Source: Gautieria morchelliformis (taxonomy: Eukaryota > Basidiomycota > Agaricomycetes > Gomphales > Gomphaceae). From it: a DNA stretch of 64,000 nt. A program made the position numbers and the translations under genes. Positions 54,217 to 64,000 of this stretch are shown piece by piece (position 1 is the first letter of the stretch; each line of letters begins with the position of its first letter). The stretch covers positions 62,001 to 126,000 of the forward strand of contig WHVA01000120.1 in the NCBI GenBank assembly GCA_015179125.1, given 5' to 3'. The notes beneath the pieces are model-generated. The model worked only from the letters and a program-made list of their open reading frames with translations, was not told the DNA's origin and did not search any database.

Positions 54217-54740
54217 AGATGGCTCCTCAACTCCACAAACAGCGCGTTGAGTACGAATGACAAAAATCAGAAACTATCCATCAGATGAAGTCTGCGCATG
54301 CTGATGAACTTCTCGATCTTCAGACCCCCCTCAGCCAGTCATTGGCTCTATCCAACTCGCTTCAAGCCCAGGTTCAAACAGCGACAGAAATGATGAAAGA
54401 CCTTGAATCCGGAATTGAGGCCTCAGCAGGGCGCTACAATGCTGCTCAAGTCGAAGTTAACAGTCTTGAACAAGATCTTGCGGCAGCCCGTACATATGTG
54501 GACGAGCATGAGGTCCCAATTCAAGCATTGCAGCATGAGAGAACTGTACTACAGATTGAACACACACAACTTGGGGCAGAACGTGACAGGATTCATCTCG
54601 ACTTGCCATCGTGTCCCTCATTTCCATCCAGGACTTTCAATCTAAGCTCGATGAAGCGGAGGAACGTCTTGGTTGCAGACCTGGATGCTAGCAATGCCCA
54701 ATTTGCCGACGCAAACAAGGAAATTGGACGGAACTTTCTC
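54217..54740 (+). pseudogene. Coiled-coil gene, block 4
   Basis: Reads APQLHKQRVEYE-stop-QKSETIHQM, KSAHADELLDLQTPLSQSL, then LQAQVQTATEMMKDLESGIE and VEVNSLEQDLAAARTYVDE. After two single-base shifts it continues ISIQDFQSKLDEAEERL and VADLDASNAQFADANKEIG, up to the LINE-2 5' end. The TGA at 54258-54260 again replaces an expected CGA. Same strand and same heptad character as blocks 1-3, so most likely the downstream continuation of that gene. Confidence 0.6.
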
Positions 54741-54925
54741 ACGCTAACCACCACATCCAAAAACCCAAAAACCATTTTCCTCCACACACACTCAACCCAC
54801 ACCTTCAGGAAGCCTCGCAGCAGCACCGCGGCGACGGCATCCATGCTTCCACAAAAAGAAGCTAAGCAAAAAACACATGCCGCCGAGCACAGAGCCCCCC
54901 CCCACCCGCCACGTCACAACCCAGA

Positions 54926-56554
54926 ATGCGAACCAGCAGCCACCAGGCGAACAGCAGGACCAGATCAGACCTTCTGGCAGAACCTGGAGCAAGTGTTCAT
55001 AGCAGAGACCAGGCCAGGCATTCCCTAGACCGAAACGGCTTCATAGCAAAGGATGACGCGGTGACAATAGAGCAGCTAAGTTACATACTACTATCCCTAG
55101 CTCACAGCACATCAGGAAAACCGCTGCAGGAAGGGATTAGATCAGTCGCTATCCTCATGCTGGAAGAAGCGATGAAGAGCGCCACCAGCGCTGTTCTGCA
55201 ACATATCGAGAACCAGCTAGACCTGGCTTTTAACAAAATAGACACGGCACTGGAAGTGATCAAAAGCACGACGGAAGTAGCTAAAGCCACTGCAGAGGAA
55301 GCCCACCAGCAGGTGGAGGACTCGTATAGCAGACAGGTATGCACGGGAGAGGAAACGGGAGGAGACATAGTAGCCACCACATACGCAGTGGCGCTCAAGG
55401 GCAACGTACCATTCTCCCACCCAAACAACCTAGCGAAAGCCAAGGCCAAGGAGAGGCAGGTACTAGTAGACAGAGACCCAGAAGCGGCACGCAACACCCT
55501 AAGCGAGCTAACAGAACAAGAACTGGTAGCCAAGGCAAACAAAGCGATGGCACAGATCGAAGAACCGCACAGCGAGTCCAAGATCCAGTTCCTAGGGGCC
55601 AAAAAACTGACCAACGGTGGCATTGTCTTTGAGTTAAACGATGTAGCAGCGGCCAGGTGGATACAAGCTCACAGAAAAACGTTCCTGGAAAAGTTCAGCA
55701 GAACTGCTATAATTAAGGACAGAGCAGTATTGGTCATAGTTGAATATGTGCCGATCAGCCACTCACCAGATGCATTAGCAGAAATCAAAAAGATTGAACG
55801 AGACTTGAGACTCCCGCCCGATACCTTGATATCCACTTGATGGATAAAGCCAATCCAACGCTGAACGGAGGGCCAGGGAACAGCTCACATAATCGCCAAG
55901 TTCACAACAGTCGAAGCCCGGAACCAAAGCATCAGAGAGGGGCTCATAATTGCAGGCAAAAGAGCGTGGGCCAGGAGAATGAAGTGCGAACCACAAAGAT
56001 GCCTCAAATGTCAAAAACACAACGCCCGACATATGGCCGCAGAGTGCAATGAACCAAACAGATGGGGCACATGCGCAAAAGACCACAGAACAGCGGATTG
56101 CGAGGAGACCGACCCCAACCGATTCAGATGCGTCAACTGCAACGCGACAGGGCATGCCTCCTGGGACAGAACGTGCCCAAGCTTCGTGGCAGCCTGCACC
56201 GCAGTAGAAAGAGCGGATCCCGAACACACGTACAAATATTTCCTCAGTGACGACCCATGGACATGGGAACAACAGGGACGCTCGGGAGATGTGGCAGATG
56301 TGAGCGAAATGCTGGCAGGAATGGGTGCCAGAAACAATACGTATCCATACTTTACTGATGAGAGACCACCCAACAGGGAAAACAGAGACAACTACCGAGA
56401 CATGCGGCGAGGAGGCAATCCGCCGCTAGGCCACAACGACCAAGGATGGACTAGCCTACCGACAAGGCAAATGAGGCTCAATGAATATAACATCAATGGC
56501 AACCAAAACACACACTACCAGAGAGCAGACCATGACGACCCACACCACCAATGA
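54926..56554 (+). pseudogene. LINE-2 ORF1 (gag-like, zinc knuckles)
   Basis: Starts MRTSSHQANSRTRSDLLAE. A helical region (LEEAMKSATSAVLQHIENQL) is followed by IQFLGAKKLTNGGIVFELND and, at 55838-55840, IST-stop-WIKP, where LINE-1 has CGA (M-R-W-I-K-P). A second TGA lies at 55862-55864. The frame then continues with RCLKCQKHNARHMAAEC, a CAKDHRTADC remnant and CVNCNATGHASWDRTC, and ends DDPHHQ at 56554. Confidence 0.85.
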
Positions 56555-57296
56555 GTAATGACCGATACCACATGAGACACCTAAATATCAGACAACAGAA
56601 CACCAATAAATCGCTTACAGCAGTCTCAGACCTCCTAGCTAAGTGCACACCCGAACATTTCGATATACTAGCGATACAAGAACCATACATTGATTTTCTT
56701 GGAAACGCTAGGGCCATGCCACACTGGTATTCAGTCTATCCAAAAACACACTATGGAGGCAAGGGGGAGACGACGAGGTCCATGATTCTCATCAGCAAGA
56801 GAATAATCACCAATGCCTGGGAGGAAGTAGATGTGGGCACGCCCGACATAACCGCGATAAAGCTGAAAACAACGACGGGTGACGTACTCATATATAATTT
56901 ATACTGCGACTGTACACACTCTAACAGCATCTGAGACATACAGAAACACGCGAGAGAGAGAGAAAGGGCCGGACAAGAACAGGGGGGGGGGGGGAATAAT
57001 AGGCACCATATGGGTCGGAGACTTCAACAGACACCATCCCTTGTGGGACGAAGAGTGAAATTCCCACCTCTTCACTCAATCCAACCTTGACGTGGCACAG
57101 ATGTTACTAGGCATGATCACTGAACTCGACTTGCAGATGGCCCTGCTGGAAAACGTACCCACGCTCAAGGCAATGTCGACGGGCAACCTCACCCGGACAG
57201 ACAACGTCTTCATGTCCGCCGAGCTATTAGATATACTAGTCAGCTGCACAACCAAGCCAGAGGACCAACCAGCGAAGAGCGATCACTTCCCGATCG
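56551..57296 (+). pseudogene. LINE-2 ORF2, endonuclease part
   Basis: ATGA overlap with ORF1 (56551). Endonuclease motifs RQQNTNKSLTAV, ILAIQEPYIDFLGN, then WVGDFNRHHPLWDEE-stop-NSHLFT and NLTRTDNVFMSAE with SDHFPI. TGAs at 56932-56934 and 57055-57057; the latter corresponds to an arginine (CGC) in LINE-1. A run of 12 G near 56983-56994 also shifts the frame. Confidence 0.85.
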
Positions 57297-57858
57297 TGTA
57301 AGAACCCGGCCTTTGGCCGGTTACTTACTGGTATAACTTTCTTCCGAGCCCGAGCCTTGTGATACTCGTGCCCGAGTACATACGATTCTTATCCTGCGCC
57401 TGAACCCGAGCCCGAGCCCGAGCTCATATCCGACCTTGATCCCATGCCCGTATCCCCTTAGTTACTGATTCTGTTCCATCACACATCATTCCTATATTAC
57501 CTCACCCTGACCTCGCTCCCCTGATCTCGCCCTGACCTCCACTAATATGTTCACCCCTGACTTGTGCCCTTGCTCGTATATAAACCCCCCTGTATGCATT
57601 CCTACTCCTCAGTCTGAAAATCAACTATCGTATAACTTCGATCCCTAGTTAATTTCTAAGCCTCGCCTCTTAACCAAACCTCACCTCTTATTCGTTTGCC
57701 TCCAAAGTTGGGACTCGTGCGTAGGGTCGGCGCAGCACATAAGCTGAAGCCTAGTCCCTCTCCGACTTCCCCATCCAAACCTCGCCCCGTAACCTCGGAC
57801 CTGACCTCAGGTTTCACCCCCGACCTCGGTCAACCTTACGACAGATTGTATCGTAACA
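57297..57858 (+). repeat. Left LTR of Gypsy-2
   Basis: 562 bp, TGTAAGAACCCGG to GTATCGTAACA, rich in GAGCCCGAGCC and GACCTC-type repeats, with TATATAAA at about 57577 as a possible promoter. Confidence 0.75.
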
Positions 57859-57903
57859 GTATTTTCAGACTGCTTACACCCTACGTATCCCTTTTCTTCA
57901 CTA

Positions 57904-59056
57904 TGTTCATTATGACTCGTTCCCGCACCCTTCGGGGTATATCAGAACAACGACGTTTCTCGGAAGCACCCAACGATTCACCACCGTCCCCGGGGATACC
58001 CCTCGCAGACCCCGCCGAGCCCAGTAACAAAGGCAAAGGTAGGGCTAACCCCGGTGATCCTTCAGGTGATCCAGGTGATGGCTCTGGAGGTTCTGACGAT
58101 GATTGGGACTTCCCCAACCTGCCACCCGAGGACCTCAGTGACCTCGAGGACAACGAGCTTATGCGTCGAGTGTTCATCAAGCTCGCGAAACCTCGCGAGT
58201 CCGAAGCACGAGCCAAGGTCAAGGAACCAGATAGTTATGACGGACTGACCAGGCCAAGCTTCGCACCTTCTTCCTTCAATGCGTACTCAACTTCCGAGAT
58301 CGTCCCACAGCGTTCAAGACTGGGGCCTCAAAGGTGCAGTATGCTATTTCTTACCTGTCCGGCTCAGCTCTACAGTATTTTGAGCCAGCGATCCTCGGCG
58401 AAGTCCAACCTGAGCCAGATTGGCTCAAGGACTGGGACAGCTTCAAGGCCGAGCTCGAGCTCAACTTCGGCCCATACGACAACGCTGCCCAAGCCGAGAT
58501 CGACCTCGAGAAGATCGTTATGAAAGAGCACCACAAGGCCGCGCGATTCTTTATCGACTTCGCCCGAGCTTCTACTCGGACTCAGTGGAACGACGCGGCC
58601 CTCCGACACTTCGCCTACAAGGGCTTGGCCAAACGAATCAAGGACAACTTACTTCACTTCCCTCGATTCCGCAGCCTCGCCGAGCTTAGGAACTTCGTGC
58701 TGGAATGCGACAGCCGTTACTGGGAGCGTAAGGAATATGACACCATGATCAATGGTCGTAGCTCCCAGCCTGCACGCGCCGCTAATCAGTCCAGCAGCAA
58801 TGCCACTAACAACAACCAGTCTTCCAGCGGTTCCAATAACAATAAGAACCACAACAAGACTAACAACAACGGCAAGGGTTCCAACAACAACTCGGCGAGT
58901 AACAAGAGCCAGCCCGACATATCGAGCAAGCTCGGGAAGGATGGCAAACTACTTCCCGAGGAACGCCAACATTGGGTTGACCAGGGCCTTTGTTGCTATG
59001 CGGCACCAAGGGCCACATCGTCAAGGACTGCCCGAAGAACATGTCTACCACAGTAG
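57904..59056 (+). pseudogene. Gypsy-2 gag
   Basis: Starts about MFIMTRSRTLRGISEQRRFS, with an acidic Gly-rich spacer. A frameshift near 58245 leads into the capsid-like part (LRTFFLQCVLNFRDRPTAFK, VQYAISYLSGSALQYF, WLKDWDSFKAELELNFGPYD), the usual retrotrans_gag domain, then a long Asn/Ser tract (NNNKNHNKTNNNGKGSNN). The zinc knuckle GLCCY-GTKGHIVKDCPKN is broken by loss of one base near 59000. Confidence 0.85.
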
Positions 59057-59239
59057 CGGTTCTAAAGGTCGGGCAGCGAAGACCACTAACGAGGGGACTT
59101 CGGCCTCCATTACGGAGGTGAAAAAATAGGTAGCAACCTCGGAACCACACAATCCGAGGATTGCGGTAACCTCACCCGTGTGCTCAGACTCAGCGCCGCT
59201 TCTCATTCATTGTCCAAAGATTCCCTTAATGTAGATTAA

Positions 59240-59842
59240 CCTCGCCTTCGCTTCCCAACGTCGCTTTTGTTGCATTAGTTGACTGCGGGTCCTCAGATTG
59301 TTTTATTGAATCCAGATTTGTCCAGAAGTACTCTATGCCTGCTTATCCTGTCTCTCCTATACCCTTGAAACTATTTGATGGTAGTACTAACACTACCATT
59401 ACCCAAGCTCTAGACCTCTGTATCTGCTTTCCGACTGGCAAACAACAATGGGTTACCTTCTACGTAACCTCGCTCGACTCGAGTTGCTCGGTGGTACTTG
59501 GCCACAACTGGCTCACCCGCTACAATCCATTGATTGACTGGGTATTGGGCAGTATTACTTTCAAGACCATCGACCTAACTACAACTCCAGCGACCACGGC
59601 GACGTCAGCCCGCTCAGCTTCGGCTACGACTTCGACCTCGGCTACGGCATCTTCGCCCCCGCCTTCGACCTCACCTCAGAACTCGCCCCCGAAGTTGCAA
59701 GCACTGCTCGTTTCCCTAATCAATGCACCCGCTTTCATGCGCGCGTCTAGATTGGAAGGGTCCGAAGTGTTTCAGCTCAATCTGGCTTCACCTGAGCTCC
59801 TCGCCCGAGGAGAACATGGGAGAAGGCTCTCCCGAGCTTCCT
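59240..59842 (+). pseudogene. Gypsy-2 protease
   Basis: [18 protein letters not shown] carries the retropepsin active-site triplet as [20 protein letters not shown] is the conserved flap/C-terminal motif of this family. A Ser/Thr/Pro-rich linker follows towards RT. Confidence 0.82.
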
Positions 59843-61265
59843 GAGAACGTTAAAAAACATGTTCCCAAAGTATATCACGAATTTGCAGAGGTGTTCAAGC
59901 ACGCGCTGATACTCTAGCTCCCCACCGACCTCACGATATCAAAATCAACCTTGAAGAAGGGACCTCGCGCCTATCGGTCCCATCTACTCTCTCTCAGCTT
60001 CTGAACTCAAAGCACTTCGCAAGTTTATCGACGAGCACTTGAACATCAGTTTCATCCGACCTTCACGCTCGCCTCATGGTGCACCGGTATTGTTTGTCTG
60101 CAAAAAAGATGGCTCACTTCAGTTGTGTGTCGACTTCCGAGGTTTAAACAAGATCTCGAAAAAAGATCGGTATCCATTGCCATTGATTGCTGACTTACTT
60201 GATGCTCCAAAGAATGCTCACATCTACATGAAGATTGACCTTCGCACGCTTACCACCTCGTACGGGTGGCGAGGGTGACGAATGGAAAACCGCCTTCAGG
60301 ACTCGCTATGGGTCTTTTGAATGGTTGGTTATGCCATTTGGTCTCACTAACGGCCCTGCTGCTTTCCAGAGATTCATGAACGAGATTTTCGCCGACCTTT
60401 TGGACGTTTGTGTGGTGGTATACTTGGATGACATTCTAATCTATTCCAGTGACCCCTCCAAACATGTTGAACATGTCAAGGAAGTCTTACGACGACTGCG
60501 ACTCAACAACCTCTTCGCCAAAGAAGACAATGCGAGTTTCATCGCGACTCGGTTGAATTCCTCGGCTACATACTCTCTCCCGAGGGCCTCACTATGGCAG
60601 ACGACAAGGTAAAGGTCATTCAAGACTGGCCTGAGCCTCGCAAAGTTCGTGACATCCAATCTTTCCTCGGCTTCGCCAACTTCTACCGACGTTTCATTCA
60701 CAACTACTCCGACATCACCATTCCTCTCACCCGACTCACCCGCAAGGGTACCCCTTGGAACTTTTCCGAGGATTGTCGACAGGCCTTCAACCTGTTGAAG
60801 AAGGCGTTCACTACCGCTCCTATCCTTACCCACTGGATTCCTGACCTTCCACTAATCGTAGAGACTGATGCTTCAGATTATGCCTTAGTGGCAATCTTAT
60901 CACTGCGAACCTCGGAAGGCGAACTTCATCCCATCGCCTTTCACTCCCGCACATTCACCTCTACTGAGCTCAACTACTATGTTCATGACAAGGAGCTCCT
61001 AGCAATTTTTGAAGCGTTTCAACGCTGGCGACACTACCTCAAGGGCTCTGGCGACCCTGTCGACGTTATCACCGATCACAAGAACCTCGAATACTTTTCA
61101 ACAACGAAGCCCTTGACCCGTCGACAAGCTCGGTGGTCAGAATACCTTTCCCAATTCAACCTCGCCATCCGTTTCCAACCTGGTCGTCTCGGAACAAAGC
61201 CTGACTCTCCACTAGACGATGGGACGTCTACCTTAAAGAGGGGAATAGCGACTATGCCACCATAA
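59843..61265 (+). pseudogene. Gypsy-2 reverse transcriptase and RNase H
   Basis: [40 protein letters not shown], then two one-base losses around 60245 and 60275 in the region [18 protein letters not shown]. The catalytic box [12 protein letters not shown] is intact. Another loss near 60530 ([20 protein letters not shown]). RNase H: ETDASDYAL, HDKELLAIFEAFQRW and ITDHKNLEYFSTTK. Stop codons and shifts make it non-functional. Confidence 0.88.
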
Positions 61266-61489
61266 ACCCACAGAACCTACGGCCAGTGTTTACTCAACAC
61301 CAGCTGGCATTGTCCCTTAGAGCTACTAACCTCGCTCCCGTTGTCTCCAAGCCGCTTCACTGCTTGATACCGAGCAGATCCGAGCTGACATACTAGCGAA
61401 CCTCCCCTCGGACCCCATAGCCAAGTCGCACCTCGGCTTGGTTAATGACCCGAGGTGGACCGCAGACCCCGAGGGTTTTCTCAAGCTTG

Positions 61490-62500
61490 ACAACTGAACC
61501 TATGTTCCAGCGGCCCAAGACCTTCGACTTCGCATCCTGCAATACAAGCACGATCACATTCTCTCGGGACACTTCCGGGTCAACAAGACCTTGGAGCTGA
61601 TCCGACGAGACTACACTTGGCCAGGGATTAGATCCTTTGTCAAGGATATTGCAAGACGTGCACCACTTGTATGCGAAGCAAGCCGCAACGTCACAAGCCC
61701 TATGGTCTCCTCAAACAACTTCCTGTTCCAGAGAAGCCTTGGAATTCCATCTCTATGGATTTCATTGAGCAGCTCCCCCCTTCATCCGAGTTCACCTCCA
61801 TACTAGTGATTGTTGACCGCTTCACTAAGCAGGTTATCTTCATTCCAACCACCAACAAGATAACCTCGCAAGAGCTCGCTCACCTCTTCGTCCTTCATGT
61901 CTTTTCCAAGCATGGAGTCCCCTCGCATGTCACCTCGGACAGGGGTTCCGAGTTCGTCTCGCACTTCTGGCGTTCTCTAGGGAAAGCCTTGGACATGCGG
62001 TTGCATTTCACCTCGGGATATCATCCCGAGGGTGACGGTCAAACCGAGCATGCTAACCAGACCTTGGAACAGTACCTCAGGATATACTGCAACTATCAAC
62101 AGTCCAATTGGGCTTCACTCCTTCCCCTAGCCGAGTTCGCTTACAACAATGCGCCTAGCGCAACCACCGGCATATCCCCATTCTTTGCTAATAAGGGTTA
62201 CCACCCGAACCTCGCAGTCCACCCCGAGCGCAACCTCACCTCGGCACGAGCTCCAGACTTCGTGGTTGACCTGGACGAGCTACACCAAGAACTTCACCGC
62301 ACCATCCTCGAGGCTCAGAAGACCTACCAAGCCTTGGCCGATGTTCGCTGCAAACCCGCTCCTGATTTCCAAGTAGGATCCCTCACCTTCGTAAAGGCAC
62401 AGTATTTCAGAACAACTCGGCCTACCAAGAAGCTCGCCGAGAAGTTCTTGGGTCCTTTTGAGCTCATTTCCCGAGCAGGTACTCACTCCTGCACCCTTTG
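61490..62500 (+). pseudogene. Gypsy-2 integrase
   Basis: An H2C2-type zinc region (HDHILSGHFRVNKTLELIRR, then C-x-x-C partly lost by a shift near 61660). The core SMDFIEQLPPSSEF, VTSDRGSEFVSHFW and GYHPEGDGQTEHANQTLEQY has all three D-D-E residues. GPY/F-like KLAEKFLGPFELISRAG follows. Confidence 0.88.
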
Positions 62501-62835
62501 ACTTCCAGAACACATGCATTCAGTCCATCCAGTATTCCACGTATCCATGCTCGAACCAGCTTCGCCCAACCATCCCGAACCGAGTTCAGCCTCCTCCACC
62601 CCCAGTCATCATCGACGGCGAGCCTGAGTTTGAAGTCTCCGAAATCCTCAACTCGAAGATCGATAATAGACGAAAGAGCTGCAAGCTGCTCTATCTTGTT
62701 AGGTGGACTGGTTATGAAGGTACCGACGAAGAAACCTCGTGGATCCTCGCTTCCGAGCTTGATCATGCCTCGGAGCTGGTCACTGACTTCCACGAATCTT
62801 ACCCGGGAAAGCCAGGGCCTTTGACTGCTCTATGA
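62501..62835 (+). pseudogene. Gypsy-2 chromodomain
   Basis: After a frameshift: PPPPPVIIDGEPEFEVSEIL, LYLVRWTGYEG, ETSWILASEL and a final DFHESYPGKPG. This is a canonical C-terminal chromodomain of chromoviruses. Confidence 0.88.
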
Positions 62836-63134
62836 TCGTTTCCTTGTTTAACCCCCATGACCCCAGTAGTTAGATAACAAAATCCCCTCGCAATTGAACA
62901 ACACCAAAAAATCAATAAAATCCAAGAAAAATTCCATTATTCCATTTACTAGTTTACTCCCACATCCTCATATCCTCTCCCTCGCTCTCCTCGCTACCCT
63001 CGCCTGACTCCTCCTCATTACTACTGCTACTTCACTCCACCAGACCCCCATGTCCCCCATAATCCGCCAAGTCTCTCGCCCCCTGCATCCGCTTCAAGTA
63101 ATTCCGCCTCCTCCTTACAGATCGTATCGTAACA
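62836..63134. other. Right end of Gypsy-2 with truncated or replaced LTR
   Basis: Pyrimidine-rich sequence after the chromodomain. No TGTAAGAACC start is found, yet the last bases match the left LTR end and are followed by GATCG. Confidence 0.5.
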
Positions 63135-63139
63135 GATCG

Positions 63140-63983
63140 ACACCACCATCGACCTCTCCATGCATACCAGCACACACTCGCCAAAGGCAAACTTCCGTCA
63201 GGTTGATTGGAAGATCTTCAGGAAGGAACTTGAACAACGGATCCAAGCCGCCGTCAGCGACCCAGTGCCAGTCAACACAGACCAATTCACCACACACCTC
63301 TCAGCACTGACAAACACCATAATGGACATGGTCCCTGTCAGCAAGCCCTCACCGTACATGAAGCGATGGTGGTCTATGGAGTTGACACAGATCAGGGCGG
63401 AAACCAGGAAGCTGGGAAGAAGGGCTTACGCAAGGCGCAGCGACCCAGCGGATGACGCACACGAGAGGTACAAGAGAGCTAGGAACAACTACAAGCGCAA
63501 TCGAGAAATAGAAACGGGATCATTGGAACGACTTTCTGGACGGCATCGACCAGAAAACTGTCTGGACGGCTCACAAGTATGCGACAGCTGAAGCGTCAGA
63601 TGGCGGGAGTGCAAGGATCCCCACACTTCAAAGTGTTCGACAGAATGGCTCGACATGCTAGCAGACACAAACGAAGCGAAAGCAGATATGCTGTTCAAGA
63701 CGTTCTTCCCACAGATAAGCACAAACAGCGGGACCACCCAAACGAACCACTCGTACCCTGAACCAGCATTCGACTTCCAGCCAATAAGCGACGAGCAGAT
63801 AAGGAGAGCGGTCGACAAACTGAACCCCTTCAAAGTTGCCGGGGCAAATGGTATCCCAAACATCGTGTTAAAACAAACCATTGACATGCTCCTCCCATAT
63901 ATAGGACCCTTATTTAGAGCGACCTTCAGTCTCGAGATATACCCAGCCGAATGGAGAGACTCTATTACAAGGGTCCTGCCCAA
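63140..63983 (+). pseudogene. LINE-2 ORF2, spacer and start of reverse transcriptase
   Basis: Continues from 57296: DTTIDLSMHTSTHSPKANFR, QVDWKIFRKELEQRIQAA and RWWSMELTQIRAETRKLGRR. After a shift near 63495, HWNDFLDGIDQKTVWTAHKY, and in another frame MLFKTFFPQISTNSG, then FKVAGANGIPNIVLKQ and LPYIGPLFRATFSLEIYPAE, the first RT motifs. The window ends here. Confidence 0.82.
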
Positions 63984-64000
63984 ACTGGGGAGGGCTGACT

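Larger units (their letters stand above)
57297..63134 (+). mobile_element. Gypsy-2: chromodomain Ty3/gypsy element inserted in LINE-2
   Basis: 5838 bp with GATCG on both sides (57292-57296 and 63135-63139). gag, protease, RT, RNase H, integrase and chromodomain follow in the chromovirus order on the plus strand. The left LTR (57297-57858) starts TGTAAGAACCCGG and ends GTATCGTAACA. At the right end only about the last 25 bp of LTR (TTACAGATCGTATCGTAACA) are recognisable. Several one-base indels break pol. Confidence 0.9.
54741..63983 (+). mobile_element. LINE-2: Tad-like LINE, opened by Gypsy-2, runs off the window
   Basis: Same organisation as LINE-1: ORF1 with knuckles, then endonuclease and RT. 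The 5' boundary (about 54741) is set by the loss of the coiled-coil frame and is approximate. Gypsy-2 sits in the endonuclease C-terminus (DHFPI joined to DTTID across GATCG). The window ends inside RT motif 1-2. Multiple nonsense codons. Confidence 0.87.

Overview
The window looks like accessory, repeat-dominated chromosome of a basidiomycete fungus, most likely an Agaricomycete. Evidence: short 49-90 nt GT-AG introns in every host-type gene, a fungal BTB/POZ gene, a decarboxylase of the basidiomycete PsiD-like branch, a Plavaka-type transposase relic, chromodomain Ty3/gypsy elements, Ty1/copia elements, Tad-like LINEs with C-terminal RNase H, a PIF/Harbinger pair and a Helitron. No bacterial operon, rRNA, tRNA or CRISPR array was recognised.

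Layout. 1-11,020 is the most gene-like part: the 3' end of a gene (1-581), a gypsy solo LTR (1,175-1,654), an inverted paralogue of the first gene (3,063-4,604, minus), a five-exon DDE integrase-like gene with a helix-turn-helix (5,133-7,229, minus), a BTB gene 46 bp away and divergent (7,276-8,259) and a PsiD-like decarboxylase (9,670-11,018). 12,055-12,979 is the decayed 3' end of a LINE.

13,312-26,301 is one gypsy element (Gypsy-1, minus) opened by two later insertions: a solo LTR of about 1 kb (LTR-C copy 1) in the RT, and Copia-1 (19,175-25,439, TSD CTTTG) in gag. Copia-1 itself holds a 1.07-kb insertion. A WD40-repeat gene follows (27,237-28,916, minus), then a truncated Copia-2. Next comes a gypsy LTR plus gag-like ORF that runs in one open frame into a Helitron Rep/helicase (32,137-36,027); a canonical Helitron 3' end lies at 36,281-36,306.

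36,751-38,260 is a small multi-exon gene followed by a tandem array in which each unit is an exon plus an intron. 38,835-41,180 holds relics: a PLP-enzyme fragment, a Plavaka transposase and a copia fragment. 41,195-54,740 is one coiled-coil coding sequence broken into four blocks by a full-length LINE (LINE-1, 12-bp TSD, itself hit by a copia solo LTR), LTR-C copy 2 and a Harbinger-type pair (Myb/SANT-like gene plus HARBI1-like transposase, the latter hit by LTR-C copy 3). LINE-2 (about 54,741 to beyond the window end) is opened by Gypsy-2 (57,297-63,134, TSD GATCG).

Most elements are inactivated by nonsense codons, frameshifts or catalytic substitutions, and many stops are TGA where CGA (arginine) is expected. 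The genes that look intact are the integrase-like, BTB and decarboxylase genes, plus possibly the exon-repeat gene. Coordinates of introns and element ends come from reading splice signals, TG...CA termini and target-site duplications by eye.
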